A stretch of 41,328 nt of DNA from positions 1-41,328 of the IMG/VR virus record IMGVR_UViG_3300002835_000406; one strand, given 5' to 3'. This DNA is from a virus. The position numbers were made by a program, and so were the translations under genes. The notes below the pieces were generated by a model. It saw nothing but the letters and a program-made list of their open reading frames with translations, searched no databases and was not told where the DNA came from. Position 1 is the first letter of the stretch, and each line of letters starts with the position of its first letter. Shown piece after piece: positions 7,776 to 15,840 of the stretch.

Positions 7776-8155
7776 ATGGCCTCCATCACGGACTCGTTGT
7801 CGAATGGGTAGGGCTGGACCCGACCCCAGTCATGTACATCTGTCAGTAGATTCATGACCCGCGGTGGTAGATCTCCGTTGAGTGCCAGGGTGTTGATCTC
7901 TTCTCCACTGATTTCTCCGGCCATCATTCCCTGCCTGAGACCTTCAAACAGGGCGAGCTCCTCTACGGCAAGCTTGCTGTATTTCTCTCGCATGCCTCCT
8001 ATGTTGTTCTTGGCGTGATCGGCCTGTGTCATTTCCTGGGAATGCATGGGCGTGCGCTGCTCCTCCAGGTACCTGATCAATTCATTCAATCCATAGCCGC
8101 CAGCGCCTGCCGCTCCGACGCCGAGCAACGTGCCAGCCATGCGAGCAGGTTTCAT
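7748..8155 (-). CDS. Hypothetical protein, 135 aa
   Basis: A hydrophobic Gly/Ala N-terminus (AGTLLGVGAAGAGGYGLNEL) is followed by a charged helical domain. Its start overlaps the stop of the upstream gene (ATGA at 8155). Possible virion or membrane-associated phage protein. Its last codons lie inside the direct repeat. Confidence 0.6.
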   Translation of the reverse strand: MKPARMAGTLLGVGAAGAGGYGLNELIRYLEEQRTPMHSQEMTQADHAKNNIGGMREKYSKLAVEELALFEGLRQGMMAGEISGEEINTLALNGDLPPRVMNLLTDVHDWGRVQPYPFDNESVMEAMQGPEAALR

Positions 8156-8727
8156 GGCCTGTCCTCCATCGCGCTCAGGGCGTAAAGACTTCCCAGCGCT
8201 CCTCCAAGTCCAGCGCCGGCAATCAGCCCATTCACTCCGTTCCGGCGGAATTTCCTGAGTCCCTCTGAGCCGGGCGGGTACAGGATGCCGGGACGATCAT
8301 GGCCCTGGCTCCTCCTCTCGTCGACCTGGGCTTGCATTCTTTGCTCTACCCCTTGTTCCATCCGATCCAGCGCCCTGCGTGTATTGGCCAACTTCTGAAT
8401 ATCGCTCGGAGTGTCAATCTTCTTATGACGAGCTTCCAGGGCCAGCAACTCTCTTCTAATGGCAATTGGCAGCAGCTCACGCGCCAATCGCGTTTCGCCG
8501 TGGGGACTAATCCTTGCGGCTACATCTCCCCCTAGGACGGCGCCGCCAAGTCCCATGAGGGCTAGTCCAGCGTTCATTGGAATCTCGCCGGAGTTCGTGG
8601 AGGTGGGATCACCTGTCGCCACGTCCAGCGCAGCCCCAGCCGCGGGGATCCCAGCGCTAAGGGCCAAGATCGCAGCTATTGCATCTCGGACGTTATCGTC
8701 AGCAGCCATCCGCCTTGGTCGGCTCAT
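8152..8727 (-). CDS. Hypothetical virion-like protein with hydrophobic ends, 191 aa
   Basis: Hydrophobic Ala/Gly segments (IAAILALSAGIPAAGAALDV; LIAGAGLGGALGSLYAL) sit at both ends of a basic helical middle (residues about 75-150). It is coupled to 7748-8155 by ATGA and has the same character as 6796-7716. Candidates are ejected virion proteins or a membrane-anchored structural protein. No clear ribosome site; the leader contains direct repeat copy 2. Confidence 0.6.
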   Translation of the reverse strand: MSRPRRMAADDNVRDAIAAILALSAGIPAAGAALDVATGDPTSTNSGEIPMNAGLALMGLGGAVLGGDVAARISPHGETRLARELLPIAIRRELLALEARHKKIDTPSDIQKLANTRRALDRMEQGVEQRMQAQVDERRSQGHDRPGILYPPGSEGLRKFRRNGVNGLIAGAGLGGALGSLYALSAMEDRP

Positions 8728-8751
8728 ATTGGAAGACGCCTGTACCTGCTG

Positions 8752-8788
8752 CCTTTAATCCTAACGAAGTGCAGCTTCTGGCCCCTTC
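8752..8788. repeat. Direct repeat copy 2 (gene-junction repeat)
   Basis: Second copy of the repeat at 7738-7775. Here it still encodes the residues GPEAALR and a stop on the - strand, but no gene reads into it; it lies between a terminator (8794-8822) and the start of gene 8152-8727. This looks like a remnant gene end duplicated with its downstream leader. Confidence 0.85.
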
Positions 8789-8793
8789 TTGCC

Positions 8794-8822
8794 AAAAAAA
8801 AGCTCCCCTACCACGGAGAGCT
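8794..8822 (-). terminator. Rho-independent terminator of the HTH regulator
   Basis: Read on the - strand: AGCTCTCC, loop GTGGTA, GGGGAGCT, then eight T. The 8-bp stem has one G-T pair. It should end transcripts from the regulator gene 8937-9557. Confidence 0.8.
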
Positions 8823-8879
8823 CTGAATCCCACTTACCCTCTAGTCGTAATGTCCGGCTCACCCCGGTCACACCAAGAG

Positions 8880-8907
8880 GTTCCTTCGACCCTTCAATCG
8901 AAGGAAC
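8880..8907. other. Perfect 10-bp inverted repeat downstream of the regulator
   Basis: GTTCCTTCGA (8880-8889), an 8-nt loop, then TCGAAGGAAC (8898-8907). It lies in the 3' untranslated region of the regulator, 30 bp after its stop and about 60 bp before the terminator. It could be an RNA stability element, part of a small RNA cut from the 3' end, or a protein-binding palindrome. Confidence 0.6.
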
Positions 8908-8936
8908 GTGATTACCATAGCATGCATCCTGCCCGC

Positions 8937-9557
8937 CTAGGCAACCGCCTCCCTGTTGGTGAATGCTTCTCGGACGGCCTCCTCCTCCAGGTTGGTAGCC
9001 ACCGCGAACGCAGCAACCAACTCATCGCTGAACGTCCCCTCCCTCTCGAGCAGGTCCAGCGCCTCGGTCGTCAATCCCATCTTCTCCTGTAGCCACTCGG
9101 GCACCTCCGCGGCTACAAGCTCCTCCCTGGGCCACGAGTAAAGCGGCTTCTCTTCTGCCGGTGGGAGAGCCGCAGCCGGGATACTCCTCTGGCTCGCTGT
9201 CGTCATGGCCTCCAACATTCCCGAGATGTGCCCTGCACCTGCACTGGAGCGAATCCACGACACGACATCCTCGAACGAGATATCGCTTTCGTAGACTCCT
9301 GTTTCGTAGTACGCGACCAGCGCGTCCAGCGTGATCCCCATCAGTACTGAGAGGCGCTTGTTGATCCCAGTCGAAACCCGCAATGGGTGCACCCCTGCAC
9401 GAAAGTACTTCTGAGTCGTTCCTATCGTGATACCCAGTTCCGATGCAAGACGCCTCTCGCTCCATTCGTGTCTTGCCATCACTTGACGGAGTGCTGCGGC
9501 GAATCGCTCGTAATAGGTGGAGTCGTTATCCTTGATTGAGCTTCGTCTTGCCGGCAC
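8937..9557 (-). CDS. HTH transcriptional regulator (repressor candidate), 206 aa
   Basis: The N-terminal 70 residues form an XRE-like helix-turn-helix: RFAAALRQVMARHEWSERRL, then ASELGITIGTTQKYFRAG, where the second helix and the TTQKYFRAG recognition helix are clear. The rest is an acidic helical domain (VAAEVPEWLQEKMGLTTEAL) that may sense or dimerise. GTG start at 9557. It is transcribed divergently from the primase-helicase across a 252-bp gap, the usual arrangement for a lysogeny or early-gene repressor. No Ser-Lys autoprotease pattern is obvious. The repressor role is inference from position; the HTH itself is convincing. Confidence 0.75.
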   Translation of the reverse strand: MPARRSSIKDNDSTYYERFAAALRQVMARHEWSERRLASELGITIGTTQKYFRAGVHPLRVSTGINKRLSVLMGITLDALVAYYETGVYESDISFEDVVSWIRSSAGAGHISGMLEAMTTASQRSIPAAALPPAEEKPLYSWPREELVAAEVPEWLQEKMGLTTEALDLLEREGTFSDELVAAFAVATNLEEEAVREAFTNREAVA

Positions 9558-9809
9558 TGGGTCCTACCTTGCGTATTGAGCGAGATCGGACAGTAGCACC
9601 TGTCAATCGCTCACGCCCAGTCGGGCTGCGCTTTTGAGATAGTCCTGCTTAAACTTTTGCACATCGAATCCCTTATGCAAGATTTAATAAACCACATCTG
9701 GCGAACTTCCCCGATCCCCAGTAGGCTTCGCGCCTGTGCCGCAAGACAGGGCACGCAAAGCGCCAGACTAGCTAAGCAGCCCTAAGACCCTCCAGTCCCC
9801 CTCGGCCGA
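9558..9809. promoter_or_regulatory. Divergent control region between regulator and primase
   Basis: A 252-bp noncoding gap. It holds TTGCA and TGCAA half-sites 14 bp apart (about 9656-9680), followed by an AT-rich GATTTAATAAACC, which could be an operator over a promoter. Further right GTGCC and GGCAC form a small hairpin (about 9736-9755). No clean -35/-10 pair was found. Confidence 0.4.
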
Positions 9810-12293
9810 ATGCCGCCATCCTTCCCGATCTCACTCAACCCGGCAATCCACGACAAGCCAGCCTGGCGTGAGGAGTACGGCAGTAACTGGCAGCAGCGAA
9901 CAGTCGATAGCGACGGCCTCCTCCAATTGATCCGGGCGGGCACTGGCTGGATTGCTGCTGCCATGAGCTCAACCCACCGCACCACGTCCGCCTTCAAGTA
10001 CGCGGATCTAGCGGTCGTCGACATCGACTACGGTATGGACCTGGAGGACTTCCTGTCCCATAAGCTCGCTGCCTCCGCTCTCCTCTATTACACAACCGCC
10101 AGTCATCAGCCTCAGCCCGGAGCCAATCGCTTCCGGGTGGTCTTCCGTCTCCCTTGCCGCATCGACGACCCCGAGCTCTACAAGGCAGTCGTCACCCAGC
10201 TGATCAGCACCCTTGGCAGCGACAAGAGTTGCTCAGACCCCTGCCGCATCTTCTATAGCTACTCCGGCGGTACCCAAAAACTCCTCCACCCAGAAGCTAC
10301 ACTCCCGGAAGCTGTCATCAATGCAGCACGGGAACAACTGCAAGAGGACCTCAAGCGTCGCCGGCAGGCTACAGAGGAGGCAGATCCCATCTCCATTGCC
10401 CAGGCGGAATGGGTTCTGCAGAACGTCATCAATCCCACCGCTGATGGCGAGCGGCATCTCTTCATCCGCATCACAGCAGCGGCGGCATCCGTTGGTGACG
10501 CTCTTTATGGGGCCTGGTCCGATTGGGCCTCCCGCGGTCACCACGGCCAGGGCAAGAATCGCCGGCAAACCAGCGAGCGCTTCTTCCGCGGCTTCTCTGG
10601 CAACACCACCTTGGCGACTCTCTTCTTCCTGGCGGGAGAGCAGGACCCCAGCTGGCGCAAGCACCTGCCTGATCATCTCCGCAGTGAATACAGCGATGCC
10701 GGCATCCCAGGAGTAGCTGGCTACTCCCACCAGGATTTCCTGGGTCTCCACGAGATCGACCCAGATGATCCCGTCCTTGGAGCCTCCACCCCATCCCTCC
10801 TGGAATGGGGCGCCTCCTACTCCTCCAGTCCCGCACCTGCAGACAGCGATCTACCCATGCCCGAGCCGCCGCCCTTTGATGACGCAGGAATCGAATCACA
10901 GCTCGATGACGATTTCGAAACCATCAGTTACGGCGACGTCAGTCCAGACCCCGTCACCCCTCCGCCCAAAAGAGGCCGAGGCCGCCCCACAGGTAGCAAA
11001 GACAAATCAGCAGGTGGAGCCGCTGACGAGATCCTGGATCGCATCCGCATCTTCTACCCAGGCCTGCGACTGAACGTCCTGACCCAGACCATCGAATACG
11101 ACGGCAAGGACGGCATCACCGAAGTTCCCGACCCCTCCACCGTCTACACCCGTATCTCCAGAGGGCGCAAGGGAGACCTCTATCCCAAAGGTGGCGTTCA
11201 CGACATCCTCCAGGTGGAGGCATGGGAGCGGCGCTACAACCCAGTCACTGACTACCTGGAATCCTGCGCTGCCACTGCACCTGCTCCCTACTGGGACACC
11301 ATCGCAGAAGAACTCCTCGGGGTGTCCTACGACGAGATCCTCAACCCCCGACTCCCCGATGGCCGCTTGCTAGCCAATGTCATCCTGCAGCGATTCCTGA
11401 TTGGCGCCATTGCACGGGCCACTGAACCTGGCTGCGAGCACAGCTGGATGATGATCCTCATCGGTGACCAGAACAAGGGCAAGTCCTTTTTCTTCCAATA
11501 CCTCACCCCGCCGGACCACCTCAATCGCTACCCCATGTGCGCCACCGTGCAGCAGGGGATCGGCTACCTCAAGGACAGGCCCCACGTCTTGCATGCAGGC
11601 TGGGTTGTCCTTCTCGATGAATGCGACCGCTTCTTTGAGCGCCGCTACGTCGAAGAACTCAAGAACCTCGTCTCAGTAGCCACCGACAGGTCCGCTCCCA
11701 AATACCAAAACGAAAGGTCCTATCCCAGGTCCTTCGTCCTGGCGGGCAACACCAACCATGACAGCTTCATGCTGGATCCCACCGGAAATCGGAGGTTTCT
11801 TCCCATCCGCGTCACCGGCAAGGTCCTCGCACCTCGCAGCGAGAAGAACCTGATCATCGACCTCGACAAGGTCAAGACCGATCGGGACGCCATCTGGTCT
11901 GCTGCTCGAAAGGCTTACCTCGATGGCGAGCCCCATGGCTTCAGCTCTGACGAGATCAGCCAGGTGGAGGAGTACATGACCAACTTCATGGTGGACGACC
12001 CATTGATGGATGCCGTCTCCAGGGTCCTGCAGCTCCATCCCAGCACGATCCATGTGGGGCGACCCGCCTACTTGATGGCTGATATCTGCAAGCACTTGAG
12101 CATCGAGGAAAAAGACTTCCACAGAGTGAGGCAGCCGATCGGTGATGTCCTCAAGAGGCTGGGCCTGCGAAAGGTCCGGATCAGACCTCCAGGCAAACGG
12201 AATCCTCAGAACTACTGGATGGAGGGCGACCCTGACGATCCCAACACGGAGGCGGAGCCCTCTGAGAAGAGCGACATTCCGCTCGACTGGTAG
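9810..12293 (+). CDS. Primase-helicase: AEP-like primase domain fused to VirE/D5-type helicase
   Basis: An 827-aa replication initiator. Residues about 60-160 resemble an archaeo-eukaryotic-type primase: AVVDIDYG (metal-binding acids) and HQPQPGANRFRVVFRL. Residues about 195-270 look like a PriCT-like helical linker (WVLQNVINPTADGER...WASRGHH). An acidic/basic linker (KRGRGRPTGSKDK) follows. The C-terminal helicase has Walker A GDQNKGKS (about 552), Walker B VVLLDECD (about 600) and a TGNRRFLPI sensor-like motif (about 660), typical of the VirE/DUF5906 family. It would unwind and prime at the origin. No DNA polymerase is visible, so host or off-window polymerase is implied. A repeat cluster, possibly its origin, lies directly downstream. 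Confidence 0.9.
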   Translation: MPPSFPISLNPAIHDKPAWREEYGSNWQQRTVDSDGLLQLIRAGTGWIAAAMSSTHRTTSAFKYADLAVVDIDYGMDLEDFLSHKLAASALLYYTTASHQPQPGANRFRVVFRLPCRIDDPELYKAVVTQLISTLGSDKSCSDPCRIFYSYSGGTQKLLHPEATLPEAVINAAREQLQEDLKRRRQATEEADPISIAQAEWVLQNVINPTADGERHLFIRITAAAASVGDALYGAWSDWASRGHHGQGKNRRQTSERFFRGFSGNTTLATLFFLAGEQDPSWRKHLPDHLRSEYSDAGIPGVAGYSHQDFLGLHEIDPDDPVLGASTPSLLEWGASYSSSPAPADSDLPMPEPPPFDDAGIESQLDDDFETISYGDVSPDPVTPPPKRGRGRPTGSKDKSAGGAADEILDRIRIFYPGLRLNVLTQTIEYDGKDGITEVPDPSTVYTRISRGRKGDLYPKGGVHDILQVEAWERRYNPVTDYLESCAATAPAPYWDTIAEELLGVSYDEILNPRLPDGRLLANVILQRFLIGAIARATEPGCEHSWMMILIGDQNKGKSFFFQYLTPPDHLNRYPMCATVQQGIGYLKDRPHVLHAGWVVLLDECDRFFERRYVEELKNLVSVATDRSAPKYQNERSYPRSFVLAGNTNHDSFMLDPTGNRRFLPIRVTGKVLAPRSEKNLIIDLDKVKTDRDAIWSAARKAYLDGEPHGFSSDEISQVEEYMTNFMVDDPLMDAVSRVLQLHPSTIHVGRPAYLMADICKHLSIEEKDFHRVRQPIGDVLKRLGLRKVRIRPPGKRNPQNYWMEGDPDDPNTEAEPSEKSDIPLDW

Positions 12294-12405
12294 CCCCTGC
12301 GACTATCTGTGTTGCACCCTGCCAGACGCGTCTTGCGGGACTTTTTCTTGCTTGCGGGTGAGACTCGCTGGACTACCGCCCGGAATGTCCCCACTTGCCG
12401 CCTGT

Positions 12406-12717
12406 GTGTCAAGGGGTTTGACACGGGGAAACGCCTGTTGTGGCAAGGGGTTTAAGCTGCGGTGTTGGCTGTGTCAAGCTTTCTCCAAACCTTTTCTGGG
12501 AAAAATAAATTCCAAGGTCTCTCTTGCTGGGTTCCCCTTGGTGTCAAGCTTTTGTCCTTGCCTAGCTCTTTGAATTCTTGCTATCCTTGACAAGACAGTG
12601 CTGACAAGGGATTTCCTGGAATAAGGGAATTTCCCTAGGAAGGTATAGGAAAAGCTTGACGACCTTGACACACCTCGTCAAACTCCTTCCGCCCCAGTCG
12701 TTTTGCCCGTGTCAAGC
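12406..12717. repeat. Iteron-like cluster of GTGTCAAG; candidate replication origin
   Basis: The noncoding stretch 12294-12863 holds six exact TGTCAAG/CTTGACA boxes (12407, 12472, 12542, 12586, 12664, 12710; three followed by CT) plus several near copies (12418, 12441, 12655, 12676). Two face each other as TGTCAA-GGGGT-TTGACA. AT-rich stretches lie between them (12500-12660). Iterons next to an initiator gene are the classic layout of phage and plasmid origins; a cluster of repressor operators is the alternative. Confidence 0.6.
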
Positions 12718-12863
12718 TCGAAGGCACTCGCGGCACTGTATCAACATGTACTTTTCCAAATTCTGGGAAGCCTCCTGATAGGCACCCCGCCGGCTCTTTA
12801 CATACCAAACCATTGCCCATCTGCGTCAGAAGGCTTACAATCCGCACGCCAGACCTTCACCCC

Positions 12864-13187
12864 ATGAATCCTGCTGGAACCACAGCCTCGGGCGGCCATC
12901 CAATGGACGGCATCGACAGGCAGATCGTCCTCTCCCTTGAACAAGTGGGCACTCCTTGTGAGGCCGACATCGCTCATGCAGCCCGTCTTGTCCTGCGTTA
13001 CGAGGGCTCTCTCCTCTCGGGAGATCTCCTTGATCGCCTCAGATCTATCGCTAAGCGGTGGGGGTTCCTCACCCGTGACCAACTCATGACTCGCGCCAGG
13101 GAGATCTGGGAGTCCGGCTGGAAGCCCAACGTCGTCGAAAGCATTGCCGTTCAAGCTGTTGGCTCCGGCGCCGACGTGGAGGGTTGA
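12864..13187 (+). CDS. Hypothetical helical protein, 107 aa
   Basis: ATG at 12864 is preferred over an in-frame start at 12813, which lies in the noncoding leader. The protein is helical, with two basic-aromatic segments (LLDRLRSIAKRWGFLTRDQL and REIWESGWKP). First gene of the + strand operon after the repeat cluster; TTACAAT at about 12834 could be its -10 box. DNA binding is possible, but no HTH is convincing. Confidence 0.6.
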   Translation: MNPAGTTASGGHPMDGIDRQIVLSLEQVGTPCEADIAHAARLVLRYEGSLLSGDLLDRLRSIAKRWGFLTRDQLMTRAREIWESGWKPNVVESIAVQAVGSGADVEG

Positions 13188-13189
13188 TC

Positions 13190-13501
13190 ATGGCCAAAGC
13201 AACCAAAGCGAGCCACACGAAGCCTGGTCGCAGCCGGCTATCGATCGCCCAACGGCGACTCAGGGCTTATTCCTGTTCCCCTCGGAACTTGGATTTTCAT
13301 GTCATTGCCTACGCCACCAACGCCCCCAAGGCACGGCTGATGTGCACGCAGGCCAATACTGAATGGAGCATTGAACAGTGGACAGCAACGCGCATGAGGG
13401 AGGCCGACGGCCTCTCCACCAGTGAGGCGATTTGGGAGGGACCGGAGGACATGCCAGCCCAGCACAAGGAGCTTGCATGCATGCTTTGGTCAGATTCATA
13501 A
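13190..13501 (+). CDS. Hypothetical basic protein, 103 aa
   Basis: ATG at 13190 has GGAGG at 7-nt spacing, deciding the start over a TTG six bases earlier. The N-terminus is strongly basic (KATKASHTKPGRSRLSIAQR), suggesting nucleic-acid contact. It starts 2 bp after the preceding stop. No family recognised. Confidence 0.6.
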   Translation: MAKATKASHTKPGRSRLSIAQRRLRAYSCSPRNLDFHVIAYATNAPKARLMCTQANTEWSIEQWTATRMREADGLSTSEAIWEGPEDMPAQHKELACMLWSDS

Positions 13502-13527
13502 CAACATTTATCAGGAGGACTAGAACT

Positions 13528-14028
13528 TTGGACAATCAACACCCGACAGCAGCTGACTCGCTTGACAGAAGCGACGCCGCTGACGCCATCCGTTTTCGAT
13601 GGATCCTCAGAGGCAATGGGTACTTCTTACCAGAACCTGATCCTTATGAGCGCGGGCCAATTGGCGTTGACGAGACAAGACGAGTGATTGACGGCATCAT
13701 TGCAAAAAGTTCAATCAACCTCGGAGTCAACGCAAGCGAAGAACCACTAAATGATCTCGAAGAGGAACAGGAAACCAACCTCGGAGTCAACGCAAGCGAA
13801 GAACCGCTAAATACTCCCGAGCCTTTTACTCGTGTGCCGTCGAAAGAGCAGAGCTGCCGCAACTGCTACTACGCAAGACCCTCTGACAGGGGCAGGGCTT
13901 GGAAGGTCTCCTGCCGTGTCCACCCACCGCATCAGGCTTGGAACTTCGCGACAGAAACTTTTGAGCCGCTATGGCCGCAGGTAGAGGTTGGCGAATGGTG
14001 CGGCCATTGGCACGAGGTGGACCAATGA
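13528..14028 (+). CDS. Hypothetical protein with tandem NASEEPL repeat and Cys-rich C-terminus, 166 aa
   Basis: TTG at 13528 is chosen because AGGAGG lies 9 nt upstream (13513-13518); no ATG fits. The middle carries a tandem 20-residue repeat (LGVNASEEPLNDLEEEQETN; 60 bp). The C-terminal 60 residues form a small zinc-ribbon-like domain: CRNCYYARP, then CRVHPPH, ending WPQVEVGEWCGHW, a pattern seen in short phage proteins. The acidic repeat also occurs in the next gene. Function unknown; the Cys module could bind zinc. Confidence 0.6.
   Translation: MDNQHPTAADSLDRSDAADAIRFRWILRGNGYFLPEPDPYERGPIGVDETRRVIDGIIAKSSINLGVNASEEPLNDLEEEQETNLGVNASEEPLNTPEPFTRVPSKEQSCRNCYYARPSDRGRAWKVSCRVHPPHQAWNFATETFEPLWPQVEVGEWCGHWHEVDQ
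13717..13812 (+). repeat. Tandem 60-bp coding repeat (NASEEPL), with third copy at 14236-14284
   Basis: One full unit (13717-13776) and a partial second unit (13777-13812), nearly identical at the DNA level. A third copy lies in the neighbouring gene at 14236-14284 and includes the GAAGAGGAACAGGAAACC tail. Confidence 0.85.
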
Positions 14029-14348
14029 GCTGGATTACTCATCGAGCGCCAACCGAAGAGGACGGGGACGGTGATGGCGACGTCATGGTGCACCGGCAGG
14101 GCACAAGGGGTAACCCCAAGGGTTACTGGGCTTACAGGAAATGGCATGACGTCCAATTAGGGACCCCTTTCATGCCATACACGGAACCGAAAAAGGTTTC
14201 AGATATCGAGGACTTGCTGGGCCACGGATTCAGTATCAACGCAAGCGAAGAGCCGCTAAGAGATCCCGAAGAGGAACAGGAAACCGAGGCAGGTCTTTCG
14301 AGCAGCAGGGCATACAAGATAACTGTAAACATTTCATTTCAGGAGTGA
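14025..14348 (+). CDS. Hypothetical acidic protein with NASEEPL repeat, 107 aa
   Basis: Starts at ATG 14025, overlapping the preceding stop (ATGA). An Asp/Gly run (EEDGDGDGD) occurs near the N-terminus and the third NASEEPL/EEEQE repeat near the C-terminus. The shared repeat shows recombination or duplication between neighbouring genes. No function assigned. Confidence 0.55.
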   Translation: MSWITHRAPTEEDGDGDGDVMVHRQGTRGNPKGYWAYRKWHDVQLGTPFMPYTEPKKVSDIEDLLGHGFSINASEEPLRDPEEEQETEAGLSSSRAYKITVNISFQE

Positions 14349-14350
14349 TG

Positions 14351-15256
14351 ATGACCACGAACCAGTTCAGCCATCCAACTTATACCAAGCCGTCTCTTAT
14401 CGGCCTGGTGTCTCACGCGCCCGGATCCGGCAAAAGTGCTATTGCTGAAATTCTGGATATCTACCACGGTTTCATCTGTGAGCCATTTGCCGGTCCTGTC
14501 AAGGAGTGCGCCTTGGGCGTTTTGATCAATGCTGGTGTTCTGCCTGCAGATGCAGAGGAGTATCTCTATGAGAACAAGGCAAAAGTCATTCCAGAACTTG
14601 GTGTCACGGGGCGTCATATCCTCCAGACCCTTGGCACCGACTGGGGGCGAAAGAAGATCAATCGCCGACTTTGGCTTCTTTGTTGGGAGAACACGTACCA
14701 GATCTACCTCAACGCTCGATACCATCCCATGACCGGGGTTCATTTCCCGGAGTTGGCCGACTTGCGGGTTGTCGCGGATGATGTCCGTTTTCCGGATGAA
14801 GCCGACACAATCCTCCGGCTGGGCGGTCAGCTTTGGGAGATCGTCCGCCCTGGGACACCTCGTCATTACCCACTGCCGGAGTGGCTCAGCTGGGCGTCTC
14901 GCCTCATCCCTAGGCGCTGGCGATCCCGCTTTCATGCAAGTGAAGGGCGCCTAAGAAATTACCCTCGATTCAATCTCCGGATTGTCAATGATGGCTCCCT
15001 GGATGACCTGGAGGCCACGATCAATTTTTTGCTGAAGGAAGTGCATCAGACCTGCCCTTCTGTGGCTTCTGTTCTTGGAAAGGCTAATCATCTCTATTCC
15101 ATTCCCCGGGGATACACCATCTACACCAAAGGGATGTATCGCCAAACCCTAAACATGGATACCCTTGCTGAGGACCTTGCTAAGGACCTTGCTCTTGCCT
15201 TGATCGAACATGAATCGTGCGCGACGGACGCTCCATCCATCACGAAGGCCTCATGA
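14351..15256 (+). CDS. Deoxynucleoside monophosphate kinase-like P-loop protein, 301 aa
   Basis: A P-loop (SHAPGSGKSAIAEIL, residues about 20-34) opens a kinase of the phage dNMP kinase type. Supporting motifs are PFAGPVKECA, GRHILQTLGTDWGRKKIN (substrate-binding helix) and VVADDVRFPDEADTILRLGG. Such kinases phosphorylate dNMPs for DNA synthesis. The ATG at 14351 is preferred because AGGAG ends 5 nt before it; two other starts (14345, 14348) overlap that site. It is longer than T4 gp1 (241 aa), with an extra C-terminal segment after about residue 235. Neighbouring deaminase and ThyX genes fit a nucleotide module. Confidence 0.75.
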   Translation: MTTNQFSHPTYTKPSLIGLVSHAPGSGKSAIAEILDIYHGFICEPFAGPVKECALGVLINAGVLPADAEEYLYENKAKVIPELGVTGRHILQTLGTDWGRKKINRRLWLLCWENTYQIYLNARYHPMTGVHFPELADLRVVADDVRFPDEADTILRLGGQLWEIVRPGTPRHYPLPEWLSWASRLIPRRWRSRFHASEGRLRNYPRFNLRIVNDGSLDDLEATINFLLKEVHQTCPSVASVLGKANHLYSIPRGYTIYTKGMYRQTLNMDTLAEDLAKDLALALIEHESCATDAPSITKAS

Positions 15257-15840
15257 TGCCTGATTTTCAATTGGACGTGAGGCTGCCCGGGGCCGCCTTT
15301 CCTCCTGAGTCCACGAATGCCAATCAGTTCTGGCTTCGAATGGCTCGAGACCTGATTGGTCTTTCAGCAACTCGGCGCCGGACTAGGGCATCCTCTGCTC
15401 TAGCCAGAAGAGATGGGCAAATCATTGCCGCAGCCGTTGATGGCTTTCCTCCTTGTGTCAACAATTCAGCTGCCAGGGAGGCGGATTTCGCCTGTTGGGA
15501 TGGCATGCACCTCGGTGCGGAAGCAGCCCTGGTTTCTCACGCGGCCTTGCATGGGACCTCTCTGCGAGGCAGCACCGTGTATTGCTGGCCCATGCTCAAT
15601 TCATGCCACGACGCATCTCTGTTAATTGCTGCAGGGGTGTCGGTGATTGTTGAGCCTGACTATCAAATCCCCGCATCACGGGAAGATGCTCGTCGACTAA
15701 TTCGCTCAATGGCCGCAGAAGCAGGTGTCCTCTTGGTTAGAGAACAGTTCGACGCTATCTTTGGCGCGCACTATGAAATCTGTGGTGAACACCAACTCGA
15801 ACCATCCCATGCACCAAAGAGTTCGACGGACCAACCTTGA
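15253..15840 (+). CDS. dCMP deaminase-like protein with lost zinc ligands, 195 aa
   Basis: The alignment with cytidine/dCMP deaminases is good over about residues 80-135: GAEAALVSHAALHG matches the HAExNA helix, and STVYCWPMLNSCHDASLLIA matches the YVT-PCxxC-LII strand and helix. However, the zinc His is Gly in GAE, and the second Cys of PCxxC is Ala (SCHDA), so two of three expected zinc ligands are missing while the catalytic Glu remains. It probably lacks classical activity or uses other ligands; a regulatory or structural role is possible. The start overlaps the kinase stop (ATGA). Confidence 0.65.
   Translation: MMPDFQLDVRLPGAAFPPESTNANQFWLRMARDLIGLSATRRRTRASSALARRDGQIIAAAVDGFPPCVNNSAAREADFACWDGMHLGAEAALVSHAALHGTSLRGSTVYCWPMLNSCHDASLLIAAGVSVIVEPDYQIPASREDARRLIRSMAAEAGVLLVREQFDAIFGAHYEICGEHQLEPSHAPKSSTDQP

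Noticed and set aside
11673-12122. A - strand reading frame opposite the helicase end
   Set aside because: It overlaps conserved VirE-type helicase motifs on the + strand; shadow.
12142-12573. A + strand reading frame extending into the repeat cluster
   Set aside because: It begins inside the primase-helicase in another frame and its product is Cys/Leu-rich without protein-like pattern.
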